Assembly: GCA_021532125.1 (NCBI GenBank) | Contig: JADYUX010000001.1 | Location: 496,001 to 560,000 of the forward strand | DNA from: Arcanobacterium haemolyticum | GTDB lineage: Bacteria > Actinomycetota > Actinomycetes > Actinomycetales > Actinomycetaceae | DNA length: 64,000 nt | Direction of reading: 5' to 3' | Shown: positions 11,759 to 22,547 of the stretch, piece by piece | Position numbering within the stretch: the stretch's first letter is position 1 | Layout of the letters: every line of letters begins with the position of its first letter | Made by a program: the position numbers and the translations under genes | Notes under the pieces: generated by a model | Database searches by the model: none | The model's input: the letters and a program-made list of their open reading frames with translations, nothing else | What the model was told of the DNA's origin: nothing

Positions 11759-13012
11759 CTACGCGCGCGCTGCAATATCTCGACGGAAATGGGATCCATC
11801 CAGACCAACATGGCCAAGACCTTCATAGGCACGCGCCCGGGCGTCGGCGACGGAGTTGCCCTCACCGACAACAGCAAGTACACGCCCGCCAGCACTGACG
11901 AGTTCGTCGCCCTCCATCTTCGTCCCCGCGTGAATGACGTGGACACCGAGCGTATTTTCAGCCTCGGCCACACCAGCGATCGGATCACCGACGCGAACCT
12001 TACCCGGATAACCACGCGAGGCGAGGATGACCGCAACGGCACTGCGCCCCGACCACGACAGGCCGGACGTCGGCAACTCGCCACGGGCTGCAGCAAGCAA
12101 CACCTGACCGAGAGGAGATTCCAAAAGCGGAAGCACCACCTGAGTCTCTGGGTCGCCAAAACGCACATTAAATTCGACAACTCGAACACCACGTGACGTC
12201 AGCGCAAGACCGCAGTACAGCAACCCAATAAACGGGGTGCCACGGCGCGCCATCTCGTCCACAACTGGCTGAGCCACCCGCGCGACAACCTCATCGACGA
12301 GGCCTTCCGGAATCCACGGCAGAGGCGAATACGAGCCCATGCCGCCCGTGTTTGGGCCCTCGTTATCGTCGTATGCACGCTTGAAATCCTGCGCTGGTTG
12401 AAGCGGAAGAACGCGCTTTCCATCGCAGATACAGAAAAGAGAGACTTCAGGGCCGTCGAGGAACTCCTCAATGACCACCTGGCCACCATCTGCCTTATCT
12501 AGGCACGCGCGCGCGTGGTCAAGTGCTAGGCCGCGGTCGTCCGTGACGACGACGCCTTTTCCTGCTGCAAGGCCGTCGTCTTTCACAACGTATGGCGCAC
12601 CAAAGGAATCGAGCGCAGATTCGACTTCTTCCATCGTCGTACACACGTTGGCGAGTGCGGTGGGCACGCCTGCGCTTGCCATGATTTCTTTAGCGAACGC
12701 CTTGGAGCCTTCCAGACGCGCGGCTTGCGAGGACGGGCCAAATACCGGGAAACCTGCAGCGCGCAGATCGTCTGCGACGCCGGCGACGAGTGGCGCTTCC
12801 GGGCCGACGACGACGAGATCCACGCCATGCTTGCGAGCCAGTTGCGTGAGCTCTTCACCGTCAAGGATGTCATTGACGACGAGGTTTGTGCCAAGTTGCG
12901 CCATTCCCGGATTACCAGGGGCGATGAACAGGTCTGTAACAGAGGGATCGCGATGCAAGGCACGCGCAATTGCGTGCTCGCGGCCACCGGACCCGACAAG
13001 CAGAATCTTCAC
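11759..13012 (-). CDS. purD: Phosphoribosylamine-glycine ligase
   Basis: GAR synthetase, second step of purine synthesis, an ATP-grasp enzyme. It begins MKILLVGSGGREHAIA, and shows GPEAPLVAGVADDLRAAG, VKDDGLAAGKGVVV and FNVRFGDPETQVVLP, all characteristic. The 417-residue length is normal. The GTG start has no Shine-Dalgarno sequence; TAATCT lies six bases upstream, consistent with a leaderless transcript that would start the purD-purC run. No purN, purH, purE, purK or purB is in the window, so the pathway is completed elsewhere. Confidence 0.97.
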   Translation of the reverse strand: MKILLVGSGGREHAIARALHRDPSVTDLFIAPGNPGMAQLGTNLVVNDILDGEELTQLARKHGVDLVVVGPEAPLVAGVADDLRAAGFPVFGPSSQAARLEGSKAFAKEIMASAGVPTALANVCTTMEEVESALDSFGAPYVVKDDGLAAGKGVVVTDDRGLALDHARACLDKADGGQVVIEEFLDGPEVSLFCICDGKRVLPLQPAQDFKRAYDDNEGPNTGGMGSYSPLPWIPEGLVDEVVARVAQPVVDEMARRGTPFIGLLYCGLALTSRGVRVVEFNVRFGDPETQVVLPLLESPLGQVLLAAARGELPTSGLSWSGRSAVAVILASRGYPGKVRVGDPIAGVAEAENTLGVHVIHAGTKMEGDELVSAGGRVLAVVGEGNSVADARARAYEGLGHVGLDGSHFRRDIAARA

Positions 13013-13018
13013 GATACA

Positions 13019-13024
13019 AGATTA
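13019..13024 (-). promoter_or_regulatory. -10 box for leaderless purD
   Basis: TAATCT on the minus strand, six bases before the purD GTG. Confidence 0.5.
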
Positions 13025-13161
13025 GGCGACTGCGGCACGAGGGCGCCCAAAGCCCCGTAATTCTCTCATATCCCGGACATAAAAGACCCACATCTCGGAC
13101 TGTGTGAAGGGAGTTACAACGACGAAAGAGCGATATGTGGCGAAATGTAGGCATATACGAA

Positions 13162-13190
13162 ACGGGGCCCGGCATTGTGCCGGGCCCCGT
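13162..13190 (-). terminator. Terminator after pck
   Basis: A perfect 12-bp stem (13162-13173 with 13179-13190) with a 5-base loop ATTGT, followed on the minus strand by TTTCGTATA. It begins 18 bases past the pck stop. Confidence 0.8.
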
Positions 13191-13207
13191 GGAGCTAAAC
13201 CCTAAGC

Positions 13208-15076
13208 TCAGGCCTTAGCAGCCGCGATACGCTCGCGGAACTTGCCGAGCTCGGCCGTGATGGCCTCAGGAAGCTTGTCACCGAACTGTGCGAAGTACTC
13301 TTCGGTGCCGTCGATCTCTGCTGCCCATGCATCAGGATCGATCTCGAAGAGCTTGTCCCACTTAGCCTTGTCGATGTCAAGACCATCGAGGTTGAAGTCC
13401 TCGAACTTCGGGTAGCGGCCCGTGACGCCGTCGATTGCCTCGACATCGCCAGCAGCGCGGCGGACGATCCAATCGAGAACGCGCGAGTTGTCGCCGTAGC
13501 CCGGCCACATGAACTTGCCGTCTTCGTCCTTGCGGAACCAGTTGACCTGGTAAACCTTCGGGAACTTGTCGCCAAGCTTAGCCTGCATCTCGAGCCAGTG
13601 ACCCCAGTAGTCAGCCATGTTGTAGCCACAGAAGGGAAGCATGGCGAATGGATCGTGGCGGAGCGAGCCAGCCTTGACGTCCGTAGCAGCAGCCGTGACC
13701 TCGGAAGCAACCGAAGCACCGATGAACACGCCGTGTGCCGGATCGTACTGCTCAGCAACGAGCGGAACGTTCGTTGCACGGCGGCCACCGAAGAGAATGG
13801 CATCGATCGGAACACCAGCAGGAGCTTCCCAATCCTCGCAGATGATCGGGCACTGCGAAGCGGGAACGGTGAAGCGGCTGTTCGGGTGGGCAGCCTTCTT
13901 ACCCTCGGCAGCATCGGCCGGGGTGAAGTCCTGGCCGTGCCAGTCGATGAGGTGCTCCGGCATCGGATCGTCAATGCCTTCCCACCACACATCGCCATCA
14001 TCGGTGAGAGCCACGTTGGTGAAGATGGAGTTGGCCTTCATGGTCTCCATAGCCATCGGGTTCGTGTTGTATGCCGTACCCGGTGCGACGCCGAAGAATC
14101 CGGCCTCGGGGTTGATGGCGTAGAGGCGACCATCGGGGCCCGGACGCATCCAAGCGATGTCGTCGCCAACGGTCTCGACCTTGTAGCCGGGAATCGTGGG
14201 CTGAAGCATTGCGAGGTTCGTCTTGCCACATGCCGACGGGAAAGCGGCCGTGACATGGAACTGACGGCCAGTGGACTCCTGGGTAAGACGGAGGATGAGC
14301 ATGTGCTCTGCCATCCAGCCGTCGCGGCGAGCCATCGTCGAAGCGATACGCAGGGCGAAGCACTTCTTTCCAAGGAGGGCATTGCCGCCGTAACCCGAAC
14401 CGTAGGAGATGATCTCGTTGGTCTCGGGGAAGTGAGTGATGTACTTGTCGTCGTTGCACGGCCAAGCAACATCGGGAACCTCGTTGCCCTCAGCATCGCG
14501 CAGCGGGTAGCCAACGGAATGGAGAGCCGGAACCCACGGCTTGCCTTCGCCGATGAGCTTGAGAGCACCAGCACCCATGCGGGTCATGATGCGCATGTTG
14601 ACAACAACGTAAGCCGAGTCAGTGAGCTCGATGCCGAGCTGGGAGATCGGGCCACCGAGCGGGCCCATCGAGAACGGAACAACGTACATGGTGCGACCAC
14701 GCATCGTGCCGTCGAACTTCTCCTTGAGGGTGGCGCGCATTTCAGCAGGATCTGCCCAGTGGTTCGTCGGGCCAGCATCCTCTTCCTTCTCACAGCAGAT
14801 GAAGGTACGCGACTCAACACGTGCCACGTCGGAGGGGAGCGAGCGAGCCAGGAAGCAGTTCGGGCGCTTCTCCGGGTTGAGGCGAGTCAGAGTGCCACTC
14901 TCAACCATCTGCGTGGTGAGACGATCCCATTCTTCCTGGGAACCATCAGCCCAGTAGATCGAATCAGGCTTGGCAAGGTTTGCCTGCTCGGTAACCCAAG
15001 CAACGAGAGCATCGGGAGCCTCGGCCGGCGCACCGGCGCGGACTTCCTCTACGGTGTAGGTCTTGTCGGACGTCAT
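13208..15076 (-). CDS. pck: Phosphoenolpyruvate carboxykinase (GTP)
   Basis: Converts oxaloacetate to PEP using GTP, the gluconeogenic entry point. At 622 residues it is the GTP-dependent class typical of actinobacteria and animals, unlike the shorter ATP class. The kinase P-loop is [13 protein letters not shown], followed by metal and nucleotide residues in VGDDIAWMR, with the FWLR-like [19 protein letters not shown] stretch near the end. AGGAAGG lies six bases before the chosen ATG; a GTG 19 codons earlier opens the same frame but has no support. Transcribed alone, with its own terminator. Confidence 0.96.
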   Translation of the reverse strand: MTSDKTYTVEEVRAGAPAEAPDALVAWVTEQANLAKPDSIYWADGSQEEWDRLTTQMVESGTLTRLNPEKRPNCFLARSLPSDVARVESRTFICCEKEEDAGPTNHWADPAEMRATLKEKFDGTMRGRTMYVVPFSMGPLGGPISQLGIELTDSAYVVVNMRIMTRMGAGALKLIGEGKPWVPALHSVGYPLRDAEGNEVPDVAWPCNDDKYITHFPETNEIISYGSGYGGNALLGKKCFALRIASTMARRDGWMAEHMLILRLTQESTGRQFHVTAAFPSACGKTNLAMLQPTIPGYKVETVGDDIAWMRPGPDGRLYAINPEAGFFGVAPGTAYNTNPMAMETMKANSIFTNVALTDDGDVWWEGIDDPMPEHLIDWHGQDFTPADAAEGKKAAHPNSRFTVPASQCPIICEDWEAPAGVPIDAILFGGRRATNVPLVAEQYDPAHGVFIGASVASEVTAAATDVKAGSLRHDPFAMLPFCGYNMADYWGHWLEMQAKLGDKFPKVYQVNWFRKDEDGKFMWPGYGDNSRVLDWIVRRAAGDVEAIDGVTGRYPKFEDFNLDGLDIDKAKWDKLFEIDPDAWAAEIDGTEEYFAQFGDKLPEAITAELGKFRERIAAAKA

Positions 15077-15616
15077 CGCGTTTCCTTCCTGAGAGAGCGA
15101 TGTGAAGCGATGCAATCTCTGCATCACGAACACGGTCTATTCTCCCTGACCAGAGGGGAACGTGGCCACGAACTTCGTCCTAGACACCATTCGCCCACCG
15201 CGAAACACGTCACATTTTTTGCGCTTACATGGATGTTTTTGCAGGTCACAAGCCTGTGTGCCAATTAACCCAGCTCTCGTGCGTCATCTCACACTTCACG
15301 AGGATTGGCGACGATGTTGGCCACACACCCTTCCCATAACTGCCAGATTCACGCGAATCACACGTTTTCCCGGAAGGCCCCACACATCCTCAATGGGCGA
15401 GCGGGAGAGCCGAGAGAATTCGTCGAAAGTTACCTGTCGGTAAATGCCCGCTAAACAGTGCGTCGCTACCCAGCAACTTGTCTATAACTTCCACCTAAAA
15501 ATGTTGGAGATCTGCCGTTACGACCAGCTACCTCCGCTACTGTTAAGCCAGAGAGGGAGCCACCCTCCGCTTGTGTGCCACACCGAAACACGAGCTCCAC
15601 ACCCGAAGGGAAACAC
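15077..15616. other. Divergent intergenic region, pck and lipoprotein
   Basis: About 540 bases with no supported gene. It must hold the pck promoter (minus) and the lipoprotein promoter (plus; TACTGT at 15538-15543 is a possible -10). A short dyad TTACC-N4-GGTAA occurs near 15429-15442. Nothing else stands out. Confidence 0.4.
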
Positions 15617-16594
15617 ATGTCCACACGCACCACAAGAATGCGGAAGGGCCTCATCGTCGCGCTCTTGCTTCCGCTGGCACTTCTCCTGTCGGCATGTAAG
15701 TTCGCCAACACTATCGAAGTGAAGGCAGACGGAGGAATGACCTACACACTCGACGTTGTTGATACAGACGGCATCATGCCATCAGGCTCAATGACATGCG
15801 ACCAGCTCATGTCCGAGTTCGACTCCGAACTCGATTTCGGCAGCAACCTCACGACCAACATCGAAGATATCTCCGAAGACGGCAAGCTCGGTTGCCGCGC
15901 CACGATGAGCACGGACGACGCCGTCGATGGTGAAGTTCTCGTCGATAACGGGGATTCCTTCACCCTCAACGTCACACAAGACGCAACTGGCTCCATTTCT
16001 GACGACGATCTGGAAATGATCGGTGCTATCGATTTCACCTTCACCGTCGTGATGCCCGGGAAAATCACCGAAGCGACCAACGGCGGACAGATTGAGGGCA
16101 ACGCCGCCACCTACAGCGACATCAAGCAATTCTCACAGGGCTTCTCAGTCACAGGTCTCAAGGATGGCTCTGGCTCGGCAGCGACAACGCCAGGTTCTTC
16201 CTCAAAGTCCAACACCATGCTCATCGTTGGGATCATTGTTATCGCCGTGGTCATCGTCATTGCCGCAGCGGTGCTCATCGTCGCATCCAAGCGCAAGAAG
16301 GCGAACAACACCCCCGCCTACCCGGGCACATTCGGCCAGCAGAACCCCGCCCAGCAGGTGCCAAACGCCTACGGGCAGGCAGGATACGCTCAGCCAAACT
16401 ACCCGCAGCCCGCTCCGCAGGGACCGGGATACCAAACGCCCCAACAGCCCGGATACCCGGCTCCACAGCAGCCTGGATACCAGGTCCCGCAGCAGTTCGA
16501 TGCGCAGCAGGGCTACGGCCAGCAGTCCCAGGGATACGCCACCCCTGAACAGGAAGGTTTCGGCCAACAACCAGGCACCAACCCGCAGCAGTAA
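15617..16594 (+). CDS. LppM-like lipoprotein with C-terminal membrane helix and Pro/Gln-rich tail
   Basis: The 325-residue protein starts with a lipobox signal (LLLSAC, Cys27), so it should be lipidated on the outer face of the membrane. Residues from about 28 to 170 resemble the LppM domain of actinobacteria (KFANTIEVKADGGMTYTLDVVDTDG). A strong membrane helix follows at about 199-223, then KRKK and a 95-residue tail of repeated PQQPGYP/QQ-type sequence rich in Pro, Gln, Gly and Tyr. The positive-inside rule puts the tail in the cytosol, so the domain is tethered at both ends. GAAGGGA precedes the ATG; a frame opening 14 codons earlier has no such site. Role unknown. Confidence 0.75.
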   Translation: MSTRTTRMRKGLIVALLLPLALLLSACKFANTIEVKADGGMTYTLDVVDTDGIMPSGSMTCDQLMSEFDSELDFGSNLTTNIEDISEDGKLGCRATMSTDDAVDGEVLVDNGDSFTLNVTQDATGSISDDDLEMIGAIDFTFTVVMPGKITEATNGGQIEGNAATYSDIKQFSQGFSVTGLKDGSGSAATTPGSSSKSNTMLIVGIIVIAVVIVIAAAVLIVASKRKKANNTPAYPGTFGQQNPAQQVPNAYGQAGYAQPNYPQPAPQGPGYQTPQQPGYPAPQQPGYQVPQQFDAQQGYGQQSQGYATPEQEGFGQQPGTNPQQ

Positions 16595-16603
16595 CGAAGC
16601 ACA

Positions 16604-16647
16604 ATAGGTGTGGGCGGCAGAGCTGAAGCTCTGCCGCCCACACCTAT
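16604..16647. terminator. Perfect 20-bp hairpin between convergent genes
   Basis: The arms at 16604-16623 and 16628-16647 are fully complementary around a TGAA loop. It lies between the lipoprotein (plus) and purA (minus) stops and can stop both transcripts. There is no clear T-run on either side. Confidence 0.75.
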
Positions 16648-16670
16648 ATACGGAATTCAGTCGAGTGGAA

Positions 16671-17987
<1,317 letters not shown>

Positions 17988-18215
17988 TCAAATGCCGCTT
18001 TACTTTCCCATCCTAGAGGCTACCTAGCATCTACGGCCAGAGATTCACTAGGTGAGAAATTCCGGCTCTCCTTGTGAACACCGGGTGAACACCGACAAGA
18101 CGAACGCCACCAACAATCCCGGCCCTACGTTCCGCCCAGAAGAATCAAAGTACTTTTTGTCGCTATTGTTCGCTACGCTACCCGTGTACGTTCTTCTGAA
18201 GGAGAGGATTCCTTG

Positions 18216-20588
18216 ATGACACGCGAACTTTCGCGCCCGCTCGGTGCATTCGTCCGATCGGCCTCGGGAAAGACAACTGCAAGCTCAACACCAATGGAAT
18301 ACTGGACGGGCCTTTCCAGCCTCGTCGTCGACAACATTGCAGACGCGTGGGAAACAACGACGAAGGAGTACCAGGCTGGCCGCCAGACCGCCTACTTCTC
18401 AGCTGAGTTCCTCATGGGCCGTGCTCTCCTCAACAACCTCACCAATCTTGGGCTCGTCGATGAAGCCCGCGAAGCACTTGCCAGCTACGGTCAGGATCTC
18501 TCCAACGTCCTCGAAGCCGAACACGATGCTGCCTTGGGTAATGGTGGCCTCGGTCGCCTCGCTGCGTGTTTCCTCGATTCGTGCGCTACCCTCGATCTCC
18601 CCGTCACCGGCTACGGTATCCTCTACCGCTACGGGCTGTTCAAGCAAACAATCGACAACGGCTTCCAGAACGAGCATCCCGATCCCTGGATGGAAGAAGG
18701 CTACCCATTCGCCATTCGTCGTGAAGAAGAAGCGAAGTACGTCAATTTCGCAGACCTTCACGTGCGCGCTATTCCTTACGACATGCCGATCGTCGGATAC
18801 GGAACGAAGAACGTCAATACGCTGCGCCTCTGGAAATCTGAACCTATTGAAGAATTCGACTACGATGCCTTCAACTCCCAGCGCTTCACCGATGCCATCG
18901 TCGAACGCGAGCGCGTCATGGACCTGTGCCGTGTCCTCTACCCGAACGACACCACGTATGAAGGAAAAGTCCTGCGCGTGCGCCAGCAGTACTTCTTCGT
19001 CTCGGCATCGCTTCAAACGATGATCGAGCGCTACAAAGATGTGCACGGCGCGGACCTCTCCGATTTTGGAAAGTTCAACTCCGTCCAGCTCAACGACACC
19101 CACCCCGTGCTCGCCATTCCCGAACTCATGCGTATCCTCCTCGATGAAGAAGGGCTCGGTTGGGAAGAAGCCTGGGCGATCGTGCAGCAAACATTTGCCT
19201 ACACGAACCACACAGTGCTCGCCGAAGCACTCGAAACATGGGAAGTCTCCATCTTCCAGCAGCTCTTCCCACGCATCTTCGAAATCGTTGCGGAGATCGA
19301 TCGTCGGTTCCGCTTGGAGCTTGAAGCTGGCGGCTACCACCCGGGCAAGATCGACTACATGGCTCCCCTCTCGGGAGGCCGCGTACACATGGCCTGGATC
19401 GCCTGCTACGCCGCGTTCTCCATCAATGGTGTCGCTGCACTCCACACCGAGATCCTCAAACGCGACACCCTCCACGACTGGTACGACATCTGGCCAGAGA
19501 AGTTCAACAACAAGACAAACGGAGTGACGCAGCGCCGCTGGCTCAACACGTGCAACGCGGAACTCGCCGCACTTCTCACGCGCGAGCTTGGAAGCGACGA
19601 GTGGGTACGCGATCTTGATGCCCTGCGCACGATTGAAGCGCGCGGTAACGACGAGGCACTCCTCGGCGAGCTCGCCCTTATCAAGCGGGAAAACAAGGTC
19701 CGTTTCGCGCAGTGGATCGAGAAGCGTCAAGGCATCAAGATTCCCGTGGATGCCATTTACGACGTGCAGATCAAGCGCCTGCACGAGTACAAGCGTCAGC
19801 TTCTCAATGCCATGTATATCCTTGACCTCTACTTCCGTCTCAAGGATGACCCGCAGATGGATGTCGTTCCCCGCGTCTTCATCTTCGGCGCTAAAGCAGC
19901 TCCCGGATACAAGCGTGCCAAGGCCATCATTAAGTTCATCAACGAAGTTGGCCGCCTTATCAACTCCGACCCTGAGATGGAAGGCAAGCTTGCCGTTGTC
20001 TTCGTTGAAAACTACAACGTCACTCCGGCCGAGTACATCATTCCCGCCGCGGACGTTTCCGAGCAGATCTCCATGGCCGGTAAGGAAGCTTCCGGCACAT
20101 CAAACATGAAGTTCATGATGAATGGAGCTCTCACACTCGGCACACTCGACGGTGCGAACGTGGAGATTCTCGACGAAGTGGGCGACGAGAACGCCTACAT
20201 TTTCGGTGCCACTGAGGACGAACTCCCCGGCCTGCGAGATGCCTACAACACCCACCACACGGCGGAAACCGTGCCCGGATTGAAGCGAGTGCTCGACGCA
20301 TTTATCGATGGCACGCTCGACGACGGCGGCACAGGCGACTTTGGTGACTTGCGTGGCTCACTTCTCGATGGCGCATCGTGGGAGCCTGCCGACGTGTACT
20401 ACCTCCTCGGCGACTTCGCCTCCTATCGTGAAGCACGCGACCGCATGGCCGACGACTACCGCGACCAGGCAGCCTGGGCGCGCAAGTGCTGGATCAACAT
20501 CTGCCGCTCCGGCCGCTTCTCCTCCGACCGCACAATCAACGATTACGCTCGCGACGTGTGGAAAATTGAGCCCATTCGCGTGAAGTAA
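18216..20588 (+). CDS. glgP: Glycogen phosphorylase (alpha-glucan phosphorylase)
   Basis: Releases glucose-1-phosphate from glycogen or maltodextrin. The 790-residue protein has the family N-terminus (YFSAEFLMGRALLNNL), LGNGGLGRLAACFLDS, the HEYKRQLLNAMYILDLY segment, and the PLP site EASGTSNMKFMMNG with the Schiff-base lysine near 632. GAAGGAGAGG lies upstream. I chose the ATG; an in-frame TTG one codon earlier is closer to the usual spacing. It is flanked by its own terminator and is the only glycogen gene in the window. Confidence 0.96.
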   Translation: MTRELSRPLGAFVRSASGKTTASSTPMEYWTGLSSLVVDNIADAWETTTKEYQAGRQTAYFSAEFLMGRALLNNLTNLGLVDEAREALASYGQDLSNVLEAEHDAALGNGGLGRLAACFLDSCATLDLPVTGYGILYRYGLFKQTIDNGFQNEHPDPWMEEGYPFAIRREEEAKYVNFADLHVRAIPYDMPIVGYGTKNVNTLRLWKSEPIEEFDYDAFNSQRFTDAIVERERVMDLCRVLYPNDTTYEGKVLRVRQQYFFVSASLQTMIERYKDVHGADLSDFGKFNSVQLNDTHPVLAIPELMRILLDEEGLGWEEAWAIVQQTFAYTNHTVLAEALETWEVSIFQQLFPRIFEIVAEIDRRFRLELEAGGYHPGKIDYMAPLSGGRVHMAWIACYAAFSINGVAALHTEILKRDTLHDWYDIWPEKFNNKTNGVTQRRWLNTCNAELAALLTRELGSDEWVRDLDALRTIEARGNDEALLGELALIKRENKVRFAQWIEKRQGIKIPVDAIYDVQIKRLHEYKRQLLNAMYILDLYFRLKDDPQMDVVPRVFIFGAKAAPGYKRAKAIIKFINEVGRLINSDPEMEGKLAVVFVENYNVTPAEYIIPAADVSEQISMAGKEASGTSNMKFMMNGALTLGTLDGANVEILDEVGDENAYIFGATEDELPGLRDAYNTHHTAETVPGLKRVLDAFIDGTLDDGGTGDFGDLRGSLLDGASWEPADVYYLLGDFASYREARDRMADDYRDQAAWARKCWINICRSGRFSSDRTINDYARDVWKIEPIRVK

Positions 20589-20600
20589 ACGCAGGCGAAC

Positions 20601-20640
20601 AACGGGGTGGGAGTTACGTAACTCCCACCCCGTTACTATT
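20601..20640 (+). terminator. Terminator after glgP
   Basis: A 34-base perfect palindrome (arms 20601-20617 and 20618-20634) that folds into a 15-bp stem with a 4-base loop, followed by ACTATT. It starts 12 bases after the glgP stop. Confidence 0.75.
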
Positions 20641-20733
20641 ATGTCATCACGGATCAGCGTCAGACCACGAGAGGCGTGCCATTCGTCGAATTCATGCGCA
20701 CCGTCACGAGAGGCACGCAGGATGCATCGCAGC

Positions 20734-22221
20734 TCAGAAGTTGCGCAACCAGGTGATCCCACCGTCCTTCGATTGAAATTCTAGACCTGAGACATCACCG
20801 CTCACCCATGACGGATAATTCGTCGTTATTACCAACGAATCGCCCACGCGTTCTGCACTTTCAAGAAATCCGTGCGCAACCTCGTCGTCGTGTAGCGGCA
20901 AATTCGCCTTGACCCACGTCTGCCCAGAATTCGTCGTGACAAAAATTGGTGGCGGAGCAGAAGTATCGCTGGTTCCCAATCCAAGCACAAACGTATCCGC
21001 ATCAACTGGAACAAAGGCATAAAACGAGCCCTCAACACCTTCTCCAACGGGTGTCCATGTATTGCCACCATCGTCACTTCGGGCCACACACATAATCCCA
21101 TTCCCGCCGAGCGACGAATCCATTATTGCCACTCCAACGATGTCATGTGCACCAGGAATCGACGCGGCGCCCTCAATGGCATCAGCATCGACGCTCACGC
21201 TCGGATCGCAGTAATTCGGCGCAGCTAACGGTGCGTCCGACGCTGCTTCATCAGAAGGGGTAGGAGATACGGCGGGCACAGATCCTTGCCCCGCATTCGT
21301 CGTTGGGTCGGAAAACGCACCCGGCTTTCCCTTACCATCCCAACGTTGTTCGCCCGTATTCGTGCCGTCACGATCCATAGCGAAAAGTCCGCGCGCTCGA
21401 TAATACGTGTAGCTCGGATCGGGGAAACCGAGGTTTCGTTCGTAATATCCCGCAGTTGGCGTGTAGGCGCCGTCAGAGTCATATGCGGCGATAACAACAC
21501 CAAGTGCGCCCATAATGAGAAAGGCGGACGCCACAAGGCTGAGCATCGCTCCCAACACGTACCCGAGGGCATTCTTCGGAAGATGCCGAAGCACTGCAAA
21601 GAATCCGCAGAACACTGCGAGGAACCCTGTGAGAGCAACACCAGCAACACAGATCATCGCTAGCAGCGGGGTGAGTTGCCAGTCTAATGCGCTTGGACCT
21701 TCCGGGCCGCACACCAGCCATACGCCCGCGAAAAAGAAGAATAGGAGGAAAACTATCGTCACACCACGATAGCTGCACACGCGCCAGAAGATGCTCGTAC
21801 TACGCGCAGCATTGGGGAAAAAGGAAGCCTGAGGAACAGTGATATAGGCGCGGACCTTAGCAGCTTGCGGCGTTTCTGGCGGGTGGGTGAAGGGGCTTGG
21901 AGCTGGCGATTGGGGTTGAGCTGAGTTCGTGAATATCTCGGACTGCACGCCGGCGTGTGTGGGGTTGGGGGTGCTAGCGGTGTTGGCAGGCGCGAGGTTG
22001 GGGGTGCCGGCACACGCAGGGTTGGGGGTGTTAGCGGCACTTGATGCGGCAGCCTTCGACTGGATGGATGAACTGGCCGTATGGAACGAGCCATCGGAGA
22101 CCCCGCGGCTAGATGTGAGGGAAGCGCCAGCCTCTCGAGAGTCGAAGTTTCCAGCGATGAGGCCGCCGGATTCATTCGGGCGACGAACCTCGTGTGGCTC
22201 GTCATTTCCTTCTGCCCTCAC
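20734..22221 (-). CDS. Membrane protein with extracellular Asp-box (BNR) repeats
   Basis: I do not recognise a named family. The N-terminal 130 residues are low-complexity (Ser, Ala, Pro, Thr, Asn) and presumably cytosolic. About four hydrophobic helices follow (for example VTIVFLLFFFFAGVWLVC and LLAMICVAGVALTGFLAVFCGFFAVL). The C-terminal half then carries three Asp-box motifs of the S-x-D-x-G-x-T-W type: SDDGGNTW, TNSGQTW (one residue short) and SKDGGITW. Asp boxes occur on beta-propellers of sialidases and photosystem-assembly proteins, but no catalytic residues can be assigned. I chose GTG 22221, with AAGGGG six bases upstream; a frame opening at 22293 is longer. A 9-base G run lies upstream on the coding strand. 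Confidence 0.7.
   Translation of the reverse strand: MRAEGNDEPHEVRRPNESGGLIAGNFDSREAGASLTSSRGVSDGSFHTASSSIQSKAAASSAANTPNPACAGTPNLAPANTASTPNPTHAGVQSEIFTNSAQPQSPAPSPFTHPPETPQAAKVRAYITVPQASFFPNAARSTSIFWRVCSYRGVTIVFLLFFFFAGVWLVCGPEGPSALDWQLTPLLAMICVAGVALTGFLAVFCGFFAVLRHLPKNALGYVLGAMLSLVASAFLIMGALGVVIAAYDSDGAYTPTAGYYERNLGFPDPSYTYYRARGLFAMDRDGTNTGEQRWDGKGKPGAFSDPTTNAGQGSVPAVSPTPSDEAASDAPLAAPNYCDPSVSVDADAIEGAASIPGAHDIVGVAIMDSSLGGNGIMCVARSDDGGNTWTPVGEGVEGSFYAFVPVDADTFVLGLGTSDTSAPPPIFVTTNSGQTWVKANLPLHDDEVAHGFLESAERVGDSLVITTNYPSWVSGDVSGLEFQSKDGGITWLRNF
21956..22036. repeat. G-rich imperfect repeats inside the Asp-box gene
   Basis: GTTGGGGGTG-type units recur three times on the plus strand over about 75 bases, encoding a TPNP/TPNL-type linker on the minus strand. 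The spaced G-runs could form a quadruplex. Confidence 0.55.
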
Positions 22222-22547
22222 GATCGACCCCTTCTGTACAGATGCTCCACGCGGTAATCGTAAGCGCGATCGACGATCGAAACGCGCCTCCACTCACGGG
22301 CCCAGCTCCCCCCCCCGATGAAAGTGCACCACCTACCTACATCAGCCCTGATTTCGCGCACTCGAAGGGTGTGTCGTGCACTCTCATGATGTGAACACAT
22401 CTTCGGCGGGCTAGCCTCGCCCTGTCCCCGCACCAGGCATTTCCTGCACTCTCGTGGCCTGAGCGGCAACGCCCAAACAAACAGCGCGGGAGCGACCGCA
22501 GCCGCTCCCGCACATCCGTTACATATTCAGTTCGTAGGACGAAGCGA
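22222..22547. other. Intergenic region with a nine-cytosine run
   Basis: About 325 bases between the Asp-box gene and fba. It contains C9 at 22308-22316 (G9 on the strand of the Asp-box gene, about 87 bases before its start) and the fba terminator. No gene is supported. Confidence 0.45.
22474..22511 (-). terminator. Terminator after fba
   Basis: A 9-bp stem GCGGGAGCG/CGCTCCCGC (22486-22494 with 22503-22511), followed on the minus strand by GCTGTTTGTTTGGG. Confidence 0.75.

Noticed and set aside
13598-15268. 556-codon open frame opposite pck
   Set aside because: It is a shadow of pck produced by strong third-position bias; no family motif and no ribosome site.
15230-15275. CRP/GlxR-like site near pck
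   Set aside because: The TCACA and TGTG halves occur in the wrong order for a TGTGA-N6-TCACA site.
18399-19784. 461-codon open frame opposite glgP
   Set aside because: Same artefact; its acidic translation has no recognisable domain.
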